A stretch of DNA of 64,000 bases from Tridacna crocea (GCA_943736015.1 OX031063.1:5809001-5873000), one strand, 5' to 3'. Counted from the first letter of the stretch, positions 20,973-31,228 are shown. Translations and numbers: made by a program. The notes: generated by a model not told the origin, from the letters alone.

Positions 20973-22376
20973 AACAAGAGCGGCAAATTGTCGCAAGATA
21001 CGCCCGTCTTACCCCAAGTTGTAAAGCTGGGGCATGCACTGGACAAAATTCAAGTATGAAAAATGACAAAGGGCAATAACTCAAAAATTAAGCGAGCAAG
21101 AGTTATGATTCCTGTGCACTGCACTTCCCCTTGATGAGATCTATCTACCCATTCATAACCCTAGCTTGTATAGTTTTGGAGATATGCTCCGGACAAAATT
21201 CAAGTATGAAAAACAACAAAGGGCAATAACTCAAAAATTAAGTGAGCAAGAGTTATTATTCCTGTGCACTGCACTTCCCCTCATTGAGATCTATCCACCC
21301 TTGAAATTTCATAACCCTAGCTAGTATACTTTTGGAGATATGCTCCAGACAAAATTCAAGTATGAAAAATGACAAAGGGCAATAACTCAAAAATTAAGCA
21401 AGCAAGAGTTATGATTCCTTTGCACTGCACTCCCTCTTGATGAGATCTATCTACCCATGAAATTTCATAACCCTAGCTTGTATAGTTTTGGAGATATGCT
21501 CCGGACAAAATTCAAGTATGAAATACAACAAAGGGCAATAACTCAAAAATTAAGCAAGCAAGAGTTATTATTCCTGTGCACTGCACTTCCCCTCATTGAG
21601 ATCTATCCACCCTTGAAATTTCATAACCCTTGCTAGTATACTTTTGGAGATATGCTCCAGACAAAATTCAAGTATGAAAAATGACAAAGGGCAATAACTC
21701 AAAAATTAAGCAAGCAAGAGTTATGATTCCTTTGCACTGCACTCCCCCTTGATGAGATCTATCTACCCATGAAATTTCATAACCCTAGCTTGTATAGTTT
21801 TGGAGATATGCTCCGGACAAAATTCAAGTATGAAAAACAACAAAGGGCAATAACTCAAAAATTAAGTGAGCAAGAGTTATGATTCCTGTGCACTGCACTC
21901 CCCCTTGATGAGATCTATCCACCCATGAAATTTCATAACCCTAGCTAGTATACTTTTGGAGATATGCTCCGGACAAAATTCAAGTATGAAAAACAACAAA
22001 GGGCAATAACTCAAAAATTAAGCAAGCAAGAGTTATGATTCCTTTGCACTGCACTCCCCCTCTGTGAGATCTATCCACCAATAAAATTCCATAACCCTAG
22101 CTAGTTTAGTTTTGAAGATATGCTCCAGACAAAATTCAAGTATGAAAAATGACAAAGGGCAATAACTCAAAAATTAAGCAAGCAAGAGTTATGATTCCTG
22201 TGCACTGCACTCCCCCTTGATGAGATCTATCCACCCATGAAATTTCATAACCCTAGCTAGTATAGTTTCGGAGATATGCTCCACACAAAGAACTGCCCGC
22301 CGCCCGCCCAGAAGCCCACCCGCCCGCCCGCCATGGGTGATCCCATAATACGTCCTGTCTTCGAGGGGCGTATAAA
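20973..22376 (+). mobile_element. Non-autonomous Helitron-like element 2
   Basis: Left end AACAAGAGC, a short dyad (GCGGCAAATTGTCGC), then ATACGCCC. The right end has CCTGTCTTCGAGG then GGGCGTAT, the inverted partner, followed by AAAAA. Inside are eight 156-bp repeats and a CGCC microsatellite (22298-22332). The architecture matches 11365-13055 although the sequence differs. It is non-coding. Confidence 0.65.
21041..22284 (+). repeat. Core tandem repeat, 156-bp unit, 8 copies
   Basis: GACAAAATTCAAGTATG recurs at 21042, 21192, 21348, 21504, 21660, 21816, 21972 and 22128. Spacing is exactly 156 bp except for the first unit (150). Alternating units share variants (TGACAAAGGG / CAACAAAGGG), suggesting growth as two-unit blocks. 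Confidence 0.95.
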
Positions 22377-22444
22377 AATGAACAGTCTGGAACCCAGGCT
22401 AACTGCACAGTGACATCAGAAAATAAAAGTCTATCTGCACTCAC

Positions 22445-22504
22445 CTTCGCTTCATCATTGTACGAGTCTTCATAGTACCGTATACCTCCACCAGAATTTC
22501 CCAT
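22445..22504 (-). CDS. Candidate first coding exon, unknown protein
   Basis: On the minus strand, ATG in a good context (AAAATGG) opens MGNSGGGIRYYEDSYNDEAK and ends exactly at a consensus donor (AAG|GTGAGT), phase 0. MGN at the N-terminus is a typical N-myristoylation signal if the start is right. No acceptor-like AG occurs in the ~40 bp upstream, which favours a true start codon. It lies between Helitron-like element 2 and the decayed TA-flanked element. The protein is not recognised, and no downstream exon was firmly identified. Confidence 0.45.
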
Positions 22505-22765
22505 TTTAATCAAATTTTAATTATTGGATAGTTGAAAAGCAGCTGCCTTCTTTTCCAAAATCCACTAATGTCCACCTGGCTAATTCATGAATATCAAAAC
22601 AATATCGTCTGCGGACAACTTAACATTACCTCTCCCTCACAAGAGTACGATTGAAAACCTTTTGACAAAGGGGGTTAAGCTCATACTAAGCAATTTCTCC
22701 TTTTATCACAATGTTTTCACTTGTATTTTGTACTTATTTTCATCTACATAATTTTCCATATCTTA

Positions 22766-25056
22766 CAGGTACAATAATCCTCTATTAAGACCACTCACAG
22801 TACTTTTAAAATTTGGTCTTATTAGTGGGGTGGTCTGATTTCCGGGTTTCACACGCCTGCATTTTGATATAAACCCAGGCTCTGAGTAGACTTGTGCAAG
22901 GCTAAATGACGCGAGTAGTAAATGCATTTGACGTAGGAAAGTATACAAATGAAAATGACAACAACATTTTCATGTTCACTGAAAAGTATTATTTTTCCTT
23001 AAATTTGTGAAATAAATCCACCTGTAAAAGCATGTCAATTCATAACTGCCTATTTAAAAGGTTTCAAGACAGTTCCCCGACAAGACAGTTCCCTCGACAC
23101 GGCTTTTCGAGACAGTTCCCCGACAAAATTGAAGACAGTTCCCCGACAAAATTGGAGACAGTTCCCCGACACATTCATTATTAGCAAACTTGATTTTCAT
23201 CGACATTTATCATCGATATCTATAACTTTTAAGGAAAGGAAATGGGGTCTTGTACTTGTGAAAGGATTGTGAATAATTGAGAGTATTTCTCCTTTTTAGT
23301 TTATCATTGTTGATCACTCACAGTTCAGAAATGATACAGTACCTTGGCCGTTATGCAGATCAGAATATTATTACGTATGTTATATGAATATGTGTATTTG
23401 ATTACTAAAACAATTCGTTACCCCAGTGTTGGATTTAAAATATATGTAGGCCTTGGTTGAGCGCATTTTTTTTTTTCTTTTTTTTTTTTGTAGATCTCTT
23501 ACTGTTACTTCCGGAGAAACTGAAATAATCCGCTAGTAATGTAATGGATAATATGAATGTAGATCCCCTTTATGTTGTGCATTTATGAACAGTAGTAATA
23601 TGACAGTTATACAGTCCAACGAGAATCAACAAAAAGTTTCAATGTTTAACTTTATTCAAGAAATTTATAGCACATAAGGCCAACATTAAACGAGTTATAC
23701 ATGTTAAAATTGCATTTCAGAAGCCAATATTCGTCTCAGACTTGTTCATGTAGCTGAACTACATGCCATTAAAAACAGTTTAAACACCGCAATCATACAC
23801 AATTAACAGAAACTCTAAAGGTTACGGCCAATTAAACCAATCATTATTACAAACACCCAATCATGGTAACAAACAGTCCAATCACAATATATCAACCTCC
23901 TTAATTGGGCATAATACCAAATTTAATAACCACCAAAGTTGAAATTTACTTCCATCATTTCAAAATAAATATCTATAAAAATATTTAAAAAGGAAAAATC
24001 TAAACCTAGTCAATATACTAATAATAAAAGTGTCGGGGAACTGTCTTCAAAAGTGTCGGGGAACTGTCTTCAATTTTGTCGGGGAACTGTCTCGAAAAGC
24101 TGTGTCGGGGAACTGTCTTGTTGGGGAATTGTCTTGTTCCCATTTAAAACAATCAAAACCAGGTATGTACATTAACTAAATGCATCTGAAGACAAAAGGA
24201 TCTTATGTTAGTTCTGATAGAATTTATGCTTTTTCACTTCGTGTAGTCTTAAAAACTCATACTCCAACTGCCGAATTTCATTCTAAAACAAAGGTTTTCG
24301 AATACGGGCCCATCTTTGAACGATTAACGTATACGTACTCCCCACCCCTCTATATTTTCATCCGAGTTGAAAATTCGAACAGACCTGCTAATCGTCGCTC
24401 TTAATATCTTCGTGTTCACTTGTTAACGATCGCATATTCGTTACGGTATAATTACAGTATGTAAAGTTCCAAATTCAAAATGATAATCCCATCTCGATTA
24501 CCGCTAAACCCAAATTTCGTAAATTACATCAGTCAGCTATAAACAATAACCCTGGTCACCCGGATGTAGACATGTTTGTTATCCGGGTCAGAGATGTGTG
24601 ATAAACGCTTGATTGCCGTGTGAAAGCCAAATCGATGGTTTAAACATATCCATTCACAGGTCATTTGATTATGTTACGTAACATCCTGATTAATTAACAC
24701 AATCACGTTACAATCAATTGTCAGTGGACAAACAACAGACCGATAATTGATTGTCATTTCCATCGGACCCAAGAATATTCGTACATGTGGCACAGTCTAT
24801 GGTTCGCGATTACGGACGCGTGAAAATTTGCTGCTTGAAAAGATGTTATGGAAATCGAGCGGTCGTTTCTCGGGGTGAAAATCCACATGTAAATTCATAT
24901 TGGTACTGAAAACGATGGTCGTAATTTCGGAATAGCGGGTTTTTCGTATTTCCGGGGTTATGATCATTGATCTTGAAGGAGGAAAAATTCCGTTCTGGCA
25001 AAAATCGTTCTTAATAGCGGGTTGCTCGTACTGTCGGGGTGGTCGGTGTTTTACTG
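22766..25056. mobile_element. Decayed TA-flanked (Tc1/mariner/pogo-like) element
   Basis: The ends read TA|CAG and CTG|TA. Subterminal GACCACTC.ACAGTAC (left) and its partner GACCACCCCGACAGTAC (right, inverted), and CTATTAAGA motifs near both ends, suggest related termini. Alignment of the two ends needs a ~12-bp offset, so the border is uncertain. Without the nested 23060-24141 insertion it would be ~1.2 kb. No transposase was recognised. Confidence 0.4.
23060..24141. mobile_element. DNA transposon with iterated terminal repeats, 8-bp TSD
   Basis: ATTTAAAA at 23052-23059 and 24142-24149 flanks the element. Each end holds about five copies of GACAGTTCCCCGACA (left 23066-23172; right, inverted, 24031-24137), including the shared spacers GGCTTTTCGA and AAATTGAA. 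Termini start GG. The ~850-bp interior has no coding frame. GG ends with an 8-bp duplication occur in Merlin and some other superfamilies, so the class is open. Confidence 0.8.
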
Positions 25057-25067
25057 TAATTTGTTAC

Positions 25068-25271
25068 ATAACCCTTTCCCAAACAACACATTTTGGACTC
25101 ACCCAAACTGACAGCATCTGCAGATGACAATTTCAGAATTGGTAGAGATTAGTTTTAGGTCTCTGATAGGGTAGAAACCAGCGTAAAAACTTTTCTCCTT
25201 TTTTCACAATGTTTTCAAAAGGCTTCTCCATCAGGCTCGTGAAAACCAGGGATTGTTCAGTAAAGGGTTAA
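25068..25271 (-). repeat. Family A MITE, hairpin collapsed
   Basis: CCCTTTCCC subtype; the palindrome is reduced to GTAGAAACCAGCGTAAAAAC before TTTTCTCC. Right TTAA shared. Confidence 0.7.
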
Positions 25272-25324
25272 ACTCTTTACAAGACGACATAATTTCAAGC
25301 TGTGCCAAATTGAAAGCATCTTAA
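25268..25324 (-). repeat. Family A MITE, left end only
   Basis: TTAAACTCTTTACAAGACGAC to GAAAGCATC, ended by the TTAA of the next copy. Confidence 0.6.
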
Positions 25325-25561
25325 CCCTTTTCTAAACGGCAAATTTTGGACCAGACCAAATTAAAAGCATTTTTGCAGATGACAAATTAACAGTGGCTAA
25401 AAAGATGATTTTTCTATATGATAGGGTAGAAAACATTGTGGGAAAAGGAGAAAATGCTGGTTACCAGCATTTTCTCCTTTTCCCACAATGTTTTCAAAAG
25501 GTTTTCAAAAGGCTTCTATTCCTGACCCGTAAAAAACAGGGATTGTTTGGGAAAGGGTTAA
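25321..25561 (-). repeat. Family A MITE
   Basis: Perfect hairpin (centre GGTTACC); a 12-bp TTTTCAAAAGG duplication to its right; right TTAA shared. Confidence 0.85.
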
Positions 25562-25757
25562 CCCTTTACCACACAATCCATACTTTTAACGACCATGTGA
25601 TAGAAGCCTTTAGAAAACATTGTGGGCAAAGGAGAAAATGCTGTTTTCTACCCTTCACAAAACCAATTTCACATTTTCAGTCACACTTTTATTTTGTCAT
25701 CTGCAAATGCTTTCGATTTGGGCAAGCCTAAAATAGTGTCGTTTGGTAATGAGTTAA
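25558..25757 (+). repeat. Family A MITE, right hairpin arm deleted
   Basis: GAGAAAATGCTG runs directly into TTTTCTACCC, removing the whole right arm. Both termini are intact. Confidence 0.8.
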
Positions 25758-25759
25758 GC

Positions 25760-25899
25760 AAATTGAAGTGACTCAAAAACTGAAATTTGTTTTGGGAAGG
25801 GTAGAAAACAGTGAGGGTTACCAGCCTTTTTGCCTTTTCCAACAATATTTTCAAAAGGCTTATTTCAGTCATGAAAACCTGGGATTGTTTGGTAAAGAA
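25760..25899 (-). repeat. Family A MITE, right part
   Basis: Left terminus missing; left hairpin arm lost (AACAGTGAGGGTTACCAGCC). Confidence 0.6.
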
Positions 25900-26107
25900 T
25901 TCAACAACAACCCTGAGAAAGAAGGCATTTGAAAATAATAGCTGGATAAGGAGAAAATGCTGGTAACCACTATTTTTTTCCTTTTCCAATAATGTTCTCG
26001 ACGCTGTCGAAGACAAATCCTAACATTTAAGCCTAATGCTATCATGTTGTCTGCAGATCTTTCAATTTGGACAAGAAGTCCAAAAAATTGTCATCTCATA
26101 AAGAGTT
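25900..26107 (+). repeat. Family A MITE, diverged
   Basis: Left terminus lost; hairpin GAGAAAATGCTGGTAACCAC partly paired; right end CATAAAGAGTTA. Confidence 0.6.
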
Positions 26108-26190
26108 ATTCACATCTACTTTTTTTCCCATTCATTTATTCTTATTGAAATCTAATTTTCTCCTATTCAGTTATTCTTTATTCACATCTA
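26108..26190. repeat. 36-bp minisatellite, left remnant
   Basis: Two to three degenerate units (CACATCTACTTTTTTTCC, CCTATTCAGTTATTC) cut at a TA by the mariner element. Confidence 0.8.
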
Positions 26191-27619
26191 CAGGGTGTTT
26201 CATAATATCTGCCACCATTTTAAACATCAAAAACTTTAACATAAAAAAGAAATTATGTTTTTACATTTAACTATGTTATTGTACATAGAATAAAGTTTTA
26301 TTTGATATAACATGTAGGTATTACCCTTGTAAATACACGCAGTTTCAAAATTCTTTAAAATGTCAATTTTATAGAATGTGTTCTAAATGACGTCCATTCT
26401 GGCCAATAACGATGTCAACTCTGTGCCGAAAATTTCGGATTATGTTTGCACATGTCTCACTGTTTATGATCTTCATTTCTCTCTTGATTGCAGTTTTGAG
26501 TTCAACTGTGGTCTGTGGGGAGTGCTTATAGACCCTGTATTTAAGGTATCCCCACAGGAAAAAATCAAGTGGGCTTAAATCTGGGTGGTGTGGTGGCCAC
26601 TCAATATCCATTTTCAGTGAAATGAAGTTATCACCAAAAGTCATTTGTATCCAGTCAATCACATTTCTAGCTGTATGAGGAGTTGCACCATCCTGCTGCA
26701 ACCATGTGTTTATATCAATTCCCTTATGTCTCAAAGCTGGTAGAAATTTGTTTTTAAGAATATTTAAATAGCGGTCTTGATTTACAGTCTCCACAGTTCC
26801 ATCCTCATCCTCAAAAAAGAACGGGCCAATTATGCCCTCGGCACTTAATGCCGCCCACGCTGTAATCTTTTCAGAGTGGAGAGGTTTTTCAATATCAAAT
26901 TCTGGATTTTCAGTTCCCCAAAATATGGAATTCTTCTTGTTCACTTGTGCATTTAGATAAAAGTGGGCTTCATCCGAGAACCATATCTGTTCAACGATAT
27001 CATCATTTTCCTTAACCCATCTTGCAAATGACAATCTGCTTTCGATATCTGTTGGTTTGAGGTGTTGCATAATAAAAATTTTATATGGAGTCAGTTTTAA
27101 ATCATATTTTAGCATTCTGTAAACACTTGAATGGCTAGCAATGTTAGTAATATCTCCAAATACCATTCTAACAGATTTTCTTGGTGTTTCTGTGATCACC
27201 GCTTTAACCTGTTCAATTGTTGCTTTATTCCGCACGAACTTAGGGTAACCCAGATTACTGTGTCTCCCATCTTCAATTGAGCCCATAACTTCAAATCGCT
27301 TTACAATTCTATGTATCTGTTTTTTATAAAGTTTACCTACTTTTGGATACCTTTTCTGCATAGTTCTAATCACTGTAATAGGTGATTTAGTTTCATTATA
27401 TATTTTAACAATTTCTTTGCAGTGATCCTTAGTTGGGGCCATCTTGGAAAACTGACCACAGGAAATGAAATCATAAATGACGTTATGACGTTGACATTTT
27501 CCCGTACTTGATTAGTCGAATAAAATTTTAATATATAAGCTTTCAAATGATATACATATCATTGTTTTATCCTCATAAACTAAACTTTGTAATGGTGGCA
27601 GATATTATGAAACACCCTG
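26191..27619 (-). mobile_element. Intact Tc1/mariner element (DD41D type)
   Basis: Perfect 29-bp terminal inverted repeats (26191-26219 and 27591-27619) begin CAGGGTGTTTCATAATATCT. TA precedes the left end; the base pair after the right end is TG where the interrupted minisatellite unit predicts TA, so one half of the TA duplication has mutated. It contains one uninterrupted transposase gene on the minus strand. Perfect ends and an open frame suggest recent activity. Confidence 0.95.
26369..27442 (-). CDS. Mariner-like transposase, 357 aa
   Basis: Cut-and-paste DNA transposase acting on the ends of its own element in the nucleus. Residues ~5-60 form an N-terminal helix-turn-helix (VIRTMQKRYPKVGKLYKKQI), and ~75-120 a second DNA-binding helix region. 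The DDE/D domain follows: D157 in IWFSDEAHF, D251 in WLQQDGATPHTA, and D293 in HPDLSPLDFFLWG, with 41 residues between the last two, hence DD41D. This spacing is known for rosa-type elements within IS630-Tc1-mariner. Length and all three acidic residues are normal, with no stop or frameshift, so it could be functional. The start is the first ATG, 149 bp from the right terminal repeat. The gene is intronless. Confidence 0.95.
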   Translation of the reverse strand: MAPTKDHCKEIVKIYNETKSPITVIRTMQKRYPKVGKLYKKQIHRIVKRFEVMGSIEDGRHSNLGYPKFVRNKATIEQVKAVITETPRKSVRMVFGDITNIASHSSVYRMLKYDLKLTPYKIFIMQHLKPTDIESRLSFARWVKENDDIVEQIWFSDEAHFYLNAQVNKKNSIFWGTENPEFDIEKPLHSEKITAWAALSAEGIIGPFFFEDEDGTVETVNQDRYLNILKNKFLPALRHKGIDINTWLQQDGATPHTARNVIDWIQMTFGDNFISLKMDIEWPPHHPDLSPLDFFLWGYLKYRVYKHSPQTTVELKTAIKREMKIINSETCANIIRNFRHRVDIVIGQNGRHLEHIL

Positions 27620-27620
27620 T

Positions 27621-27985
27621 GCTTTTTTTCCTATTCAACTGTGAGTATTCTTTAATCACATCTACTTTTTTCCTCTTCAGTTATCCTTTAATCACTGTGT
27701 TACCTACTTTTTTCCTATTCAGTTATTCTTTATTAACATCTACTTTTTTCCTATTCAGTTATTCTTTATTCACACATTCATTTTTGCTATTCAGTTATTC
27801 TTTATACAAAACTCCTTTTTTCCTATTCAGTTATTCTTTATTTACACCTACTTTTTTCATATTCAGTTATTCTTTATTCACACCTACTTTTTTCCTATTC
27901 AGTTATTCTTTATTCACACCTACTTTTTTCCTATTCAGATATTCTTTATTCACATCTACTTTTTTCCTATTCAGTCATTCTGTGA
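27621..27985. repeat. 36-bp minisatellite, main array
   Basis: About ten units of TTTTTTCCTATTCAGTTA then TTCTTTATTCACACCTAC. The 36-bp unit is a multiple of three, which creates a long but meaningless frame (FLFSYSLFT repeats). Confidence 0.9.
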
Positions 27986-27988
27986 GTT

Positions 27989-28211
27989 TTCAAACCTTTT
28001 CCATACAATCCCTTATCATATGACCATGTCAAAACATTGAAAACATTATAGGAAAAACAGAAAATGCTGGAAACCAGCATTTTCTCATTTTCCCACAATG
28101 TTTTCTACCTTTCCAAAAAGAAATTTCAAGTTTGTATCATTTTTAATTTGTCATCTGCATTCGCTTTCATTCGGGTCAAAACTAAAATTTTGTCATTTAG
28201 TAGAGAGTACA
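27989..28211 (+). repeat. Family A MITE, diverged ends
   Basis: Hairpin centre GGAAACC; TTAA lost at both ends. Confidence 0.65.
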
Positions 28212-28427
28212 CCAACAGTTTTGTTGTTCAGCGATTTTCACACTGTTTATCCAAGTCCAACAGGATACTCATTTAACAGAAATGCGTCTTGGTACGGGTA
28301 TTTACAGTGACTAATTTGAAGACACGTTTTATTTAACATGTGACCTTTTTCGGCCAAAGGAAACAGTCAAAAACCCTTATGATTATCCTTATAAAATGTT
28401 AAACCTTTACCCAAAAAATCCCATGTT

Positions 28428-28663
28428 TTAAGTCTTTACCAGACGACAACAGTTTAGCCTTGTAAAAAAGATTAAAAGCATTTCCAGATGACAATTTCAG
28501 TGTGTCTCAAATGGTGCAAGCATTGTTTGATAAGGTAGAAAAAATTGAGGGAAAAGTAGAAAATGCTGGCCATCACCAGTTTCTCCTTTTCTCCCAATGT
28601 TTTCAAAAGGCCTCTTTCTCCGAGTTGTTAAAAGTCCGCCCTGTCACTGTGGTAAAAGGTTAA
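28428..28663 (-). repeat. Family A MITE, diverged
   Basis: Hairpin interrupted (GCTGGCCATCACCAG); right GGTAAAAGGTTAA. A 30-bp left-end scrap of another copy precedes it. Confidence 0.65.
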
Positions 28664-28855
28664 ATGACCCTGAGTAAATGTTCTCTTGAAAACTGCCAAA
28701 AAAGGAGAAAATGCTTATAACAAGCATTTTGTTCTTTTCCTTTTCCCACAATGTTTTCAAACCTATCAATTGACCAATTCCATGACTTTAACAACATTTT
28801 CGTCTGAAAAGGCCTTTCCAATTGGGAAATTCTAGAATTCTGTCATCTAACAGTA
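28664..28855 (+). repeat. Family A MITE, diverged
   Basis: Left terminus missing; hairpin centre CTTATAACAAG; TTCTTTTCC is duplicated in the right arm. Confidence 0.6.
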
Positions 28856-29020
28856 GGATCACTCTCCAATTCTTTTCTAATAGGAATAGCTCAAACAATT
28901 AATGTACAAGTCACAATATATAACAGGAAAGAGAACGAGGTAGATCAAAGATAAGACAGCAGGTTGTGTGACTTCTGATCTTGCTCAGCCATGTCTGCAA
29001 AACACACTTATAATAGTGCC

Positions 29021-29248
29021 TTTACTCTTTACCAAATGACAAAGTATTAGACTAGTCCAAATTGAAAGCATTTGCAGAAGACAAATGAAATTGACTAAAA
29101 GTTTGAATTAAGTTTCATGCAGGGCAGAAAACATTGTGGGAAAAGGAGAAAATGCTGGTTACCAGCATTTTCTCCTTTTCCCACAATGTTTTTACAAGGC
29201 TTCTTTCTCAGGATCATTAAAAGTTGGGATTGAGGGGTAAAGAGTTAA
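29021..29248 (-). repeat. Family A MITE
   Basis: Perfect hairpin; left TTAA mutated; right GGTAAAGAGTTAA. Confidence 0.8.
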
Positions 29249-29253
29249 GTAAT

Positions 29254-29463
29254 TTAACCCTTTAGCACACTATTTAGAATTTTAACAACCTTGCAAAATC
29301 AGCTATTAGAAAAGATTGTTGGGAGAGAAGAAACAAAAAAATGCTAGTAACAAACTTTTTCTCCTTTTCCAACAATGTTTTCCATGTTTTTTCATTGATT
29401 AAGCCACCTTTTACTTGTCACATTTGAACATGTCTTAATGTTTGTCGCTTGACAAAGAGTGAA
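29254..29463 (+). repeat. Family A MITE, diverged
   Basis: Left TTAACCCTTTAGCACAC; hairpin weak (GCTAGTAACAAAC). Confidence 0.6.
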
Positions 29464-29555
29464 ATAAGAGTAACTGCACGAATTCCTGAAGATCTGGGCA
29501 ACAAAAAGGGGTCAACCAACTTTCTTAACCTAAGTACGCAGATTCTGAACCTGCT

Positions 29556-29738
29556 TTAACTCTCTACCAAACAACAAAATTTTACACTATTCAAAATTGG
29601 AAGCACTTGACAAAATAAATGTAACTCAAAAGTCAAAATTTGTTCCCAGCAGGTTAGAAAACATTGTGGGGAAAGGAGAAAATGCTGATGTCTCCTTTTC
29701 CCACAGTGGTTTCAAAAGGCTTCTATCTCAGGCTACAT
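29556..29738 (-). repeat. Family A MITE, collapsed hairpin
   Basis: Left TTAACTCTCTACC; hairpin shortened to AAATGCTGATGTCTCCTTTT; right terminus missing. Confidence 0.65.
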
Positions 29739-29844
29739 ATAAAAGATTTTTTTATTGCTGAAGCAGCTGTTGCTATGGAAATCTTATTACAGGTAATAGT
29801 GCCATGTGACCTTATCAGATTTTGGTATCATTGACAAATCTTCT

Positions 29845-30071
29845 GTAACTCTTTAACAAATGACAAAATTTTAGACCAGTCCAAATTGGTAGCATTTGCC
29901 AATGTCAAAATAAATGTGACCCAAAAATTGAAATATATTTGGAATGCCTAGAAAACAATGTATGAAAGGGCTAAAATGCTGGTTAGCAGCATTTCATTCT
30001 TTTCGCATGAGGTTTTCAGAAGGATCTTTCTGAGGGTTATAAAAACCTGGGACTGTTTGGTACAGGGTTAC
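29845..30071 (-). repeat. Family A MITE, diverged
   Basis: Hairpin GCTGGTTAGCAGC; right end GGTACAGGGTTA abuts the next copy. Confidence 0.65.
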
Positions 30072-30293
30072 CTCTTCAGCAAATGACAAAATTGTAGATG
30101 TGTCAAAATTAAGAGCATTAATTTTGCAGATGACAAACTTAAGGTAACTTAAACAATGAGATTTGTTTTAGGAAAGGAGGAAAATATTGTGGGAAAAGGA
30201 GAAAATGCTGGTTACCAGCATTTTCTTCTTTTTCACAATATTTTTTAAAGGTGTCTTTCACAGGGTTATTCATAATCAGGACTGTGTTGTTAT
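30067..30293 (-). repeat. Family A MITE
   Basis: Good hairpin but both termini degraded (GTTACCTCTTCAGC, TGTTGTTATAA). Confidence 0.65.
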
Positions 30294-30399
30294 AAATATA
30301 AATAGAAATACCTGTAGAAAGCACAACAAATTACATGTATCTTTTTCTGGGATAAGTGGGGGAGGGTCAAATTTGCTATTACTGTAGGACCAGGATTCA

Positions 30400-30545
30400 A
30401 GGTTTTGCCTAACAAAATATTACTTTTTTCTCAAGGCAGAAAAATGACAGTTGCCCTGGTAGATTGATTAGTACAGTTGCTGAGTATAAAAGTTTGAGTG
30501 TTTTGGTGACATTTGTCGCAGACAATACCACTATGAGTTAAATAT
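30400..30545 (+). repeat. SINE-like fragment (second type)
   Basis: GCAGAAAAATGACAG..TAGATTGATTAGTACAGTTGCTGA is shared with 32770-32935. No clear ends. Confidence 0.35.
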
Positions 30546-30776
30546 TGAATTTTGAAGACTATTTATCCTGTTTTGTGCAAAGCCGAAGGAAATAAACCCA
30601 ATTATACTCAATTTTTCTCAAGCAAACAAGTTTTTTGGTAGCACTAAGTAGGGGTGAAACAATACGGTAAAAAGCATATTGCAATATATTGCAATACGGC
30701 TGACCCGTATTGCAATACTTATTGCAATATGCTGTATATGCTGACATTTAGCATATCTGACCACTTGTAGTCACTG

Positions 30777-31005
30777 TTAACCCTTTACCCCATAAAGCAT
30801 TTCTATGGTATCTCTAATTGACCCTAAATAACAGCAAGGATGAAGCCATTTCTTATGTGTATATGACACCTTTTGAAAGCATAGAAAACATTGTGACAAA
30901 AGGTGAAATTGCTCGTAACGAACAATTTCACCTTTTGCCACAATGTTTTCAAAAGGCTCCTACAAGCAATGTGTAGAAATGAGTATCTATGGAGTAAAGG
31001 GTTAA
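30777..31005 (-). repeat. Family A2 MITE nested in hAT element
   Basis: TTAA at both ends; near-identical inverse of 20727-20955. The hairpin has one arm mismatch (GCTCGTAACGAAC). Confidence 0.9.
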
Positions 31006-31111
31006 GGTAGCATATGCTAAAACATTTGACTAGTCTTTAACACAGACTAGAATGAAATGACAAAGAAATTAAGAACTGTCCATAGAAACAAGTAAATGAC
31101 TCAGTGACATG

Positions 31112-31228
31112 TCAAGTTATGTTCTTTTTCAAAAATATTAGCATTTCAACCTTGTCAGCACCCAGAGAAGCCCTCTGTGCTGAAAAAAAGTCACCAGCAG
31201 TATTTAACACTCGCTCAGAGGGCGCACT
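31112..31228 (-). pseudogene. hAT transposase C-terminal dimerisation remnant
   Basis: The minus strand reads SAPSERVLNTAGDFFSAQRA, then SLGADKVEMLIFLKKNIT and a stop. This fits the hAT dimerisation motif (SERVFS.AG....RR..L....V..L). An in-frame stop lies directly upstream at TAA ACA, and the catalytic core is absent from the element. The original enzyme would have been a nuclear cut-and-paste transposase; this copy is dead. Confidence 0.85.

Noticed and set aside
22253-22513. 86-codon minus frame extending past the GTGAGT donor
   Set aside because: Only the first 20 codons from the second ATG look coding; the remainder runs into the Helitron-like right end.
27547-28023. 158-codon plus frame of FLFSYSLFT repeats
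   Set aside because: Product of a 36-bp minisatellite whose unit is divisible by three; it begins within the mariner terminal region.
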